Of a stretch of 14,370 nt of DNA, positions 8,572 to 14,370 are shown in pieces. The translations under genes and the position numbers were made by a program. Source of the stretch: Methanobacterium sp. UBA353 (GTDB lineage: Archaea > Methanobacteriota > Methanobacteria > Methanobacteriales > Methanobacteriaceae); assembly GCA_002496805.1 (NCBI GenBank), contig DALO01000020.1, forward strand, positions 1-14,370, read 5' to 3'. The notes beneath the pieces are model-generated. The model made no database searches, had not been told where the DNA came from, and worked only from the letters and a program-made list of their open reading frames with translations. Each line of letters starts with the position of its first letter. Positions within the stretch are counted from its first letter, which is position 1.

Positions 8572-10350
8572 TCAGTAAATTCCCCAGGTTGATTCATTTT
8601 TCCTTTTAATATCCACAGTTTCCTGGAGTGTTTCGTTTTCATCATCACTTAGATCAGATTTCATTTCTTTTTCCAGCACTTCAAAATGTTTTTCAGGTAT
8701 ATCTACGTATAAAATATCTCCTTCATCTAAATTACGACCGAAAACTCCGTCTTTTATCGCCATGGCTACTTTTTGTCCCTTGGATATTGATGGCAAGTTG
8801 TCTCCTTTATCTTGCATACTCTCAACTACGCCTACTCGTTGCCCGTCTTTGTTTATAAGGCTGGAACCTTTTTTAACATTTCCACTCAGAACTTCAATGC
8901 CTGCTATGGCTGGTTTGCTCTGTCTGAAAACTAGTTTTGGTATGATTCGCAGTTTTCCAGGTTTAATAATGGCAGCAAACCATTCCTTTTTCTTGCGCTC
9001 ACGAATTTCTTGAATCCATTCCTGGTAATCTTCAGTTAACTGGTATATTACATCGGCAGAGAATATTTTAACAGCAGTGTTTTTGATTTCTTCGGCAGCT
9101 GAAGGTAATACTTTAACATTAAAGGCAATGATCACCCCAGACAGTTCATCCTCCTGCATGACTATGGATGCGTCAATAACATCTCTACGTGAAACATCAC
9201 CAATGTCTGCGGCACGAATTGGAACTTTCATCTCGCGCAACATGTTTACCAGTGCTTCAAGGGATCCTAAAGTGTCTGTTTTAACTATAACTCCCAATTC
9301 ATCAGTATCAATTTTTATATTCTCGATTTCATGTAATATATCCTTTTTAACTTCTTCCAAGTTTCCTCTTACCACTCGGAGAGGAGAGCCAGATAGGACA
9401 TTGTCAATGTTCGGGGCTACGATTTTGATACCGGCCGCTGCAACCACTTCATCCACTTTCTCAAAACGTTTTTTCGCTTCTCGAATTTCTTCTAATGCCT
9501 TTGGCTTTAAAAGTGATCTTATCTTGGTGGTTATAACGTCTTCAGGAGTGGTTAAGACAATCGTGTCCTTATGCCTGATTATACCATCGTACACAACAGC
9601 GTCAATAGTGGTTCCCAGCCCAACTTCTTCTTTAACTTCAAGAATTGTTCCCTTTGCAGGAGAATCTATTTTTATCTGTAATTGTTCTTTAAGGTACTGT
9701 TGAGCCAGTCCCAAGAGCATTGTCAATAGTTCTGCTATTCCTTCCCCGCTTTTAGCGCTGATGGGAATAATACTAACCTGTCTGGCGAAATTTTCAACCC
9801 GGTCGAACCTTTCAGATTCGAAACCTTCTCGGTGTAGTATTCCAACCAACTCATAAACTTGATTATCCAGTACACTCTGGACGTTAGGGGGTTGTTTAGG
9901 GTAAGTTTGAGAGAAAGATTCTCCTTGGTGTGGCTGCCAGCCATATATTTTATCAATCTTGTTGGCAGCTACTACAAAGGGGGTTTTATACATTTTAAGG
10001 ATGTTTAATGCTTCGTAGGTCTGAGGTTTGAATCCTTCGTTTAAATCCACGATGAGGATTGCTAAGTCCGCAAGGGCACCTCCTCTTTTACGTAGGGTGG
10101 TGAAAGCTTCATGACCCGGGGTGTCTATGAAAAATAGGCCGGGGAGGGTTTCTCTGATGTCAAGTTTATCCAAGAAAGCTCCGCAGATGTTATCAATGAC
10201 TTCCATGGGGATTTCAGTAGCCCCTATGTGTTGAGTTATTCCACCTGCTTCTTTCTGGGCTATGGCACTGCCTCGGATGAAATCTAACAGTGTTGTCTTT
10301 CCATGGTCAACATGACCCAGAACAGATACAATAGGTGATCTAATCTTCAA
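8572..10350 (-). CDS. infB: Translation initiation factor aIF5B (IF-2 homologue)
   Basis: A ribosome-dependent GTPase that promotes joining of the subunits at the end of initiation. The 592-aa product has G1 GHVDHGKT (12-19), switch I GGITQHIG (36-43), DTPGH (76-80), NKID (130-133) and an ISAKSGEG G5 loop. Domain II begins near residue 228 and the C-terminal barrel follows. It is full length and has no intein, although archaeal infB genes sometimes carry one. The start is TTG at 10350 with GGAGGA upstream; the protein opens MKIRSPIVSVLGHVDHG as expected. A 131-base leader separates it from ndk and holds two alternative hairpins. Confidence 0.97.
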   Translation of the reverse strand: MKIRSPIVSVLGHVDHGKTTLLDFIRGSAIAQKEAGGITQHIGATEIPMEVIDNICGAFLDKLDIRETLPGLFFIDTPGHEAFTTLRKRGGALADLAILIVDLNEGFKPQTYEALNILKMYKTPFVVAANKIDKIYGWQPHQGESFSQTYPKQPPNVQSVLDNQVYELVGILHREGFESERFDRVENFARQVSIIPISAKSGEGIAELLTMLLGLAQQYLKEQLQIKIDSPAKGTILEVKEEVGLGTTIDAVVYDGIIRHKDTIVLTTPEDVITTKIRSLLKPKALEEIREAKKRFEKVDEVVAAAGIKIVAPNIDNVLSGSPLRVVRGNLEEVKKDILHEIENIKIDTDELGVIVKTDTLGSLEALVNMLREMKVPIRAADIGDVSRRDVIDASIVMQEDELSGVIIAFNVKVLPSAAEEIKNTAVKIFSADVIYQLTEDYQEWIQEIRERKKKEWFAAIIKPGKLRIIPKLVFRQSKPAIAGIEVLSGNVKKGSSLINKDGQRVGVVESMQDKGDNLPSISKGQKVAMAIKDGVFGRNLDEGDILYVDIPEKHFEVLEKEMKSDLSDDENETLQETVDIKRKNESTWGIY

Positions 10351-10356
10351 GCTAGT

Positions 10357-10401
10357 CCTCCGCCCTTAAAAAGTGTAAGGGAATAAAAATTAAGTTCCCC
10401 T
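10357..10401 (-). promoter_or_regulatory. infB leader with two mutually exclusive hairpins beside the ribosome site
   Basis: Read on the - strand just before infB. Hairpin B pairs AGGGGAA (about 10401-10395) with UUCCCUU (10383-10377), a seven-pair stem with one G-U and an 11-base loop. Hairpin A pairs CCCTTA (10381-10376) with TAAGGG (10368-10363) around a seven-base loop. Both use the same CCCTT bases, so they cannot form together. Hairpin A ends one base before the GGAGGA ribosome site. This is a two-state layout; whether it regulates is untested. Confidence 0.4.
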
Positions 10402-10481
10402 GTTTGTTAATCGGATTTATTGTTTTGTATTGTATGATAATTCATCTTTGATGATTCAGATGATGATGTTTCTGGAAAAGT

Positions 10482-10940
10482 TTATGGTTCTTCGTATACC
10501 AGTTCCTGGTCCGGAAGCTGGTACTCGCAGACTTCATCATCCTGGAAAAACAGTGCAATTTCCCTTTCAGCTGATTCTGGTGAATCAGAAGCATGAACAA
10601 TATTTCTACCGGTTTGAATGGCAAAATCGCCACGAATCGTACCTACATCTGCTTCTTTAGGATTTGTTGCTCCCACCATCTTCCTGATTAAGCTGATACA
10701 TTCATCTCCTTCTATAACCATGGCCAGAACCGGCCCAGAGGTAATGTAATCAACCAGATCACCAAAGAAAGGTTTGGCATCGTGTTCAGCGTAGTGTTCC
10801 TCGGCTTGTTTGCGGGGAATGACCATTATTTTTGCTGCCAAAATCTGCAAGCCCCTATTTTCGAATCGGGTTAGTATCTTCCCGGTTAACCTACGCAGAA
10901 CTGCATCGGGTTTCAACATTACAAAACTTTTTTCCTTCAT
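10482..10940 (-). CDS. ndk: Nucleoside diphosphate kinase
   Basis: Moves the gamma phosphate between nucleoside triphosphates and diphosphates through a phospho-histidine, balancing the NTP pools, including GTP for the initiation factors encoded next door. At 152 aa it has the usual length. It opens KSFVMLKPDAV, and the active-site signature NIVHASDSPESAEREI has the catalytic His at residue 116. GDFAIQTGRN binds nucleotide. The ATG at 10940 overlaps the TGA of L24e (ATGA), which argues for coupled translation; L24e-ndk adjacency is a familiar archaeal arrangement. The tail after residue 130 is acidic. Confidence 0.97.
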   Translation of the reverse strand: MKEKSFVMLKPDAVLRRLTGKILTRFENRGLQILAAKIMVIPRKQAEEHYAEHDAKPFFGDLVDYITSGPVLAMVIEGDECISLIRKMVGATNPKEADVGTIRGDFAIQTGRNIVHASDSPESAEREIALFFQDDEVCEYQLPDQELVYEEP

Positions 10941-11098
10941 TTTTTAACCCACTTAACCTTTCTGGAAACTCTACCGAGTTTAACACGATTTTTTTCACAT
11001 TTACTGCTGCAGAAAAGATATATGGTACCGTCTTTTTTGACATACATGGTTCCGGTACCCTCTTGTATCTGTTCTCCACAGAATGAACATGTTCTCAT
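10937..11098 (-). CDS. rpl24e: Large ribosomal subunit protein L24e
   Basis: A 53-residue zinc protein of the 50S subunit. It begins MRTCSFCGEQIQEGTG and shows the Cys set C4, C7, C30 and C34 (CSFC and CSSKC), followed by the basic KNRVKLGRVSRKVKW. The ATG at 11098 has AAGGTGA nine to ten bases upstream. It starts 19 bases after S28e, and its stop overlaps the ndk start (ATGA). All expected zinc ligands are present. Confidence 0.95.
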   Translation of the reverse strand: MRTCSFCGEQIQEGTGTMYVKKDGTIYLFCSSKCEKNRVKLGRVSRKVKWVKK

Positions 11099-11117
11099 AT
11101 TTTGTCACCTTATAATT

Positions 11118-11324
<207 letters not shown>

Positions 11325-11367
11325 TTAATCACCTTTGTGCGTGAGAAGGGCTATGCCCTAATAATAA

Positions 11368-11741
<374 letters not shown>

Positions 11742-11743
11742 AA

Positions 11744-11945
<202 letters not shown>

Positions 11946-12139
11946 CCTTAAATTGGTACATGTAAACTGGAAAAAAATAATCTTCAACTGCTTTTTCACT
12001 ATTCTTATGATAAATCACCACTATAAATGATCTGTCATGGATATTGCCAGGATCCTAAATTTAAATACTTCATAAAAAAATAAACCACGCAAACAGATGA
12101 CCATAAGTAAAGTATACCCGAGATGAAACTTTACACAGA

Positions 12140-12258
12140 ATGATAAACAAAACACCAGCACAGCTAACTAGAGAAGCAAGAGAAGAATAACTAAAAATCC
12201 CCTGTATAGATGAAAGAAACCTACAACATACTTTGATAAATTCATCAAATTTCGAGTT
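12140..12258 (+). pseudogene. Possible relic of a tyrosine-recombinase N-terminus
   Basis: From ATG 12140 the frame reads MINKTPAQLTREAREE, then TAA (12188), then LKIPCIDERNLQ. A shift near 12226 continues TYFDKFIKFRV. The joined pattern TPxxLxxEAxxE ... I..R.L..YF.KFI.F resembles the N-terminal core-binding region of archaeal phage-type integrases, as I remember them. One stop, one frameshift and no C-terminal catalytic part mean it is dead if real. The match is weak. Confidence 0.3.
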
Positions 12259-12431
12259 TGTCCATTTTTTTTAGTAGTTTTTTATTATTTCATGGGATTT
12301 GTTCTATTTTTCTTTTTTTAGTGTTAAATACTTTTGAAGTCCGTGTATTGTTTTGAATATTCTTTTTATTGATTTTATACGTTGTTATCCAAGTTTTTTT
12401 TTTAATTGATTTCATCTTGAATAAATAGGAT
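12259..12431. other. AT-rich gene-poor stretch with weak coding relics
   Basis: Long T runs on the + strand and no intact gene. On the - strand, one frame at about 12290-12385 reads RIFKTIHGLQKYLTLKK and is closed by stops on both sides. It may be a tail fragment of a decayed gene that also includes the small ORF at 12432-12617. No RNA gene or repeat was seen. Confidence 0.3.
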
Positions 12432-12617
12432 TTATGGTGTTATATTCATTGTCTTGATTTTTAAATACGTTTTTATTTTTTTTGGTGTTTTTAACGGGTC
12501 GGGATACTTTCCAAAGATTAATTTCATGTTTTCAATTGGAATATTTAACCAATCGTAAAGTTTACATTGTCTTGAGACAACATTCTTATAGAGAGCAGGT
12601 TGTTTTATCTTTAGCAT
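12432..12617 (-). CDS. Small hypothetical ORF or gene fragment, 61 aa
   Basis: I do not recognise this protein. It runs MLKIKQPALYKNVVSRQCKLYDWL and has a PDPLKTPKKIK segment. It is Lys-rich with no membrane segment or Cys pair. The ATG at 12617 has only a weak AGGTTA upstream. Coding-like sequence seems to go on past its stop in other frames (see the AT-rich stretch to its left), so it may be the front end of a decayed gene. Its mixed residue composition is more protein-like than the AT-rich surroundings, but no function can be given. Confidence 0.3.
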   Translation of the reverse strand: MLKIKQPALYKNVVSRQCKLYDWLNIPIENMKLIFGKYPDPLKTPKKIKTYLKIKTMNITP

Positions 12618-12734
12618 CTTGATTAACCTGTTCTCACTGTTATATTAATTTTATTATCTCAAAATTTGAAAATAAAAAATTTATTCTACTATAAAAAAAA
12701 TAATATAAGATTAATAAAAATATCACGACCAACT

Positions 12735-12743
12735 AAAAAAAAA
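12735..12743 (-). terminator. Oligo-U terminator after the PIN gene
   Basis: Nine T in a row on the - strand, eight bases past the stop of the PIN gene at 12751. Runs of T without a stem are the usual archaeal transcription stop. Further T-rich tracts lie at about 12693-12700. Confidence 0.5.
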
Positions 12744-12750
12744 TGGACAG

Positions 12751-13272
12751 TCACTTATTTTTTATAATTTCAGGAGTAATATTTAGGGGTTTTAAACGGG
12801 TTCCGTTTTCTACAAGTTCATTATTAACATCTTGTATGGCTGCAGATCTTATGACTTTCTGATCTTTCATCAATAGATACGTTGAAAGGGGATCACATAA
12901 TGCTTGGGAAACAATCAAAGTATCTGTATTATCTAAACGATTATCTCTTGATAATAAATCAGTTGTGACTTCAAAACACTCTAATTTGGGGGGAACGATA
13001 TCAACTTTATCAACAGACATCATATGTAACAATTGTCTGATGATATCATCATTATCTTGATCAGTTAAATCTTTACGGTGGATATTGTTGAAAATCTCTC
13101 CCATCGCAACCATAGGAATTTTTAGAGAAAAATTGTCTTGACGGTGTAGTATTGAGTTGAATTGTTCTTTCGCAAACCGTTTTTCTTCGTTAGGGCGAGC
13201 AATACTATTAAAAAAAATAAAAGCGTGTATGTATTGTGTGTCCACGTATACATACCTCATATTGGGGGTCAT
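12751..13272 (-). CDS. PIN-domain ribonuclease, probable VapC-like toxin
   Basis: A 173-aa protein with a PIN-like layout of acidic residues: D11 in YVYVDTQYIHAF, E59 in GEIFNNI, D114 and D117 in DNTDTLIVSQAL, and D137 in LLMKDQKV. These would bind the metal ions that cut RNA. No signal peptide or membrane segment is seen. It is longer than a minimal VapC (about 130 aa), with extra sequence at residues 22-50 and a C-terminal tail after 140. The ATG at 13272 lies two bases after the upstream gene's stop and has no clear ribosome site, so translation is probably coupled to it. PIN proteins so coupled to a small upstream partner are usually toxins. The target RNA is unknown. Confidence 0.75.
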   Translation of the reverse strand: MTPNMRYVYVDTQYIHAFIFFNSIARPNEEKRFAKEQFNSILHRQDNFSLKIPMVAMGEIFNNIHRKDLTDQDNDDIIRQLLHMMSVDKVDIVPPKLECFEVTTDLLSRDNRLDNTDTLIVSQALCDPLSTYLLMKDQKVIRSAAIQDVNNELVENGTRLKPLNITPEIIKNK

Positions 13273-13274
13273 GT

Positions 13275-13744
13275 TCAGATAGTAGTCAATAATCCAATAG
13301 ATTTTAGTTGTTTATATGCATCACAGATTATATTTTTGTGGATTGAACTTTTAAGTTCCATAGTTCTGTTTATCACATTGTTTTCTAGTTTTTTGCCTTC
13401 ATAGTGATTTCTGTAACTTTTGTGTAATGATAACATTGTTGCAGCCACTTCTAACCAGGAAGTGTCTTTTTTTATCACTAATTCTGTGAATGCATTTTCA
13501 TTTAAGAGGATTATAGGTTCAGGGGTCACTTCTTCTAGATCGTAGTAATCTTTAGCTAGTCTGCTGGAGTAAGGTCCTCTTATGTAAATGTTGTAGTAAT
13601 AATTGTGGTCCCAGCGAATTCTTTAGCTATGTAAACATATTTTTGTAGTTTGATCCTGTGGTCAAAGTTATCAATATCAAAGGTGAAACCTACTTTATTA
13701 CTTAAAAATTTGATAAAGGTTTTTAGTTTATTTTTATCCTCCAT
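13275..13744 (-). pseudogene. YwgA/Panacea-like protein, probable antitoxin partner, broken by one frameshift
   Basis: From ATG 13744 the frame reads MEDKNKLKTFIKFL, then RIKLQKYVYIAKEF (30-43), and soon hits a stop. Shifting by one base at about 13614 gives WDHNYYYNIYIRGPYSS and an open frame through LAKDYYDLEE to the TGA at 13275. Joined, it is about 156 aa with the KLQK.VY.AKEFG ... (Y/F).RGPYS..LA.DYY layout of YwgA-type proteins, related in style to DUF4065/Panacea antitoxins. One missing G (GAATTCGCTGG where GAATTCGGCTGG is expected) explains the break. It may be a real mutation or a sequence error. The 84-aa open piece from GTG 13529 is only the C-terminal half. The stop lies two bases before the PIN gene, so the two form one operon. 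Confidence 0.6.
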
Positions 13745-13784
13745 TATTTCATACCCCGCACTGGATCTTCTACAATTTATGTTT

Positions 13785-13802
13785 TACTTTATATAGTTTA
13801 TT
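13785..13802 (-). promoter_or_regulatory. TATA box for the YwgA-like/PIN operon
   Basis: The - strand reads AACTATATAAAGT (about 13787-13798). A start about 25 bases on, near 13767, would leave a leader of roughly 23 bases before ATG 13744. The same bases on the + strand read TTTATATA (13788-13795), so the element could also serve the + strand relic that begins at 13877. Confidence 0.5.
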
Positions 13803-13876
13803 ATTAATAGGTTTTTGCAGGAGTGTTTGAGAAGTATTCATAAAACTTCAGAATAAAAAAAATCATAAACGAATTT

Positions 13877-14291
13877 ATGGAGGAAAAACCAGATATAATC
13901 GGATATTTTTGGATTAATTTTCATCACAAAGCACATCTAACACTCAAAGATTATGGTCATTAATCAAAAACTCTGATTACCAAAAACACCATAAGATTAT
14001 GCGCAACACATTCAGATTCTATGCAATAAAAGGACAAAGTACAATAGATTTCAAAGATCATTCATGAAAAAGAAGAATATAATTAACTTTATCAAATCAC
14101 AAAAGCTAATATCTCAGCAAATTGGTAGATGTAAATTCCAAAATTGTTTTCAAATGTTATATTACAATATCAATTCAAAACCCATTCATATAAACGATTT
14201 AATGGGGTATCATCAAGATCCAAAATTCCAATACTTCGTGAAAAATAAATCAGGGGAGGAAATGATTATAATACCTTATTTTTATCGTTAA
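13877..14291 (+). pseudogene. Unrecognised gene, apparently split across three frames
   Basis: I do not recognise this gene. Segment one (13877-13963) reads MEEKPDIIGYFWINFHHKAH and ends at TAA. Segment two (13966-14067, next frame) reads KNSDYQKHHKIMRNTFRFY and ends at TGA. Segment three (14064-14291, third frame) is a 75-aa ORF starting MKKKNIINFIKSQKL and ending MIIIPYFYR. The last two overlap as ATGA, so segment three could also be a separate coupled gene. All three keep protein-like composition and lie end to end, which suggests one decayed gene of about 137 codons. No Cys cluster, membrane segment or known catalytic motif was seen. Confidence 0.4.
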
Positions 14292-14307
14292 TTCATAATT
14301 TTAAAGA

Positions 14308-14354
14308 TTTTATATTATTATTTTTTAAGGATTCAGTTTACTAAATCGGGGGTG
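14308..14354 (+). promoter_or_regulatory. Promoter and ribosome site for a gene entering the right edge
   Basis: TTTATATTA (14308-14316) is a good archaeal TATA box. GGGGGTG (14348-14354) then lies eight bases before ATG 14363. A start about 25 bases after the TATA box gives a leader of about 28 bases. The T6 run at 14321-14326 could end the upstream transcript. Confidence 0.45.
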
Positions 14355-14362
14355 TAATTTTA

Positions 14363-14370
14363 ATGGGTGT
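14363..14370 (+). CDS. Possible first codons of a gene cut by the window edge
   Basis: ATG GGT GT follows a plausible promoter and ribosome site. Only two full codons are visible, so nothing can be said about the product. Confidence 0.3.

Noticed and set aside
9077..9703. 208-aa + strand open frame
   Set aside because: It lies wholly inside infB on the other strand, is Ser/Thr-rich as shadows of GTPase genes often are, and has no ribosome site or family motif.

Overview
This window is chromosomal DNA from a pseudomurein-walled methanogenic archaeon of the order Methanobacteriales, most likely Methanobacterium or a close relative. Three things point there: a surface protein with pseudomurein-binding-type repeats, an archaeal-only set of information-processing genes (aIF2 gamma, aIF5B, Rpo7, Spt4, S6e, S24e, S27ae, S28e, L7Ae, L24e), and strong GGAGG / AGGTGA ribosome binding sites with several GTG and TTG starts. 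The assignment is by protein resemblance only.

Left edge (1-2270, + strand): the 3' part of a large cell-surface protein. It has four near-repeating pseudomurein-binding units and then a C-terminal domain carrying an HxxE ... H ... E residue pattern like M14-type zinc carboxypeptidases. The gene starts upstream of the window. Its first two repeat units are close copies in DNA and differ in codon use from the rest. A hairpin follows the stop, then a decayed zinc-ribbon remnant.

Core (2522-11739, - strand): a long, tightly packed cluster of translation, transcription and nucleotide genes. In transcription order it reads L7Ae, S28e, L24e, ndk, aIF5B, S6e, aIF2 gamma, a PIN-domain protein, inorganic pyrophosphatase, Rpo7 (RpoE'), Spt4, GTP-dependent dephospho-CoA kinase, S24e, S27ae, argH. 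Many junctions overlap (ATGA, TAATG, TAGTG), which implies translational coupling. Larger gaps before ppa, infB and rps6e may hold internal promoters or leader structures. The PIN gene is split by a single-base frame change that sits exactly on an A AAT TTT slippery heptamer. The L24e and S27ae genes are only 51-53 codons.

Right part (11740-14370): an AT-rich accessory region. It holds the L7Ae promoter zone, about 1 kb with only gene relics (a possible integrase N-terminus and a small unknown ORF), then a two-gene - strand operon. That operon has a YwgA/Panacea-like protein broken by one base, followed two bases later by an intact PIN ribonuclease, and looks like a toxin-antitoxin module. 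Beyond a shared AT-rich promoter region lies a + strand unrecognised gene that appears to run through three frames, then the promoter and first bases of another gene at the right edge.

The most interesting items are the frameshifted PIN gene with a slippery site, the YwgA-like/PIN module, the peptidase-like pseudomurein-binding protein, and two mutually exclusive hairpins in the aIF5B leader.
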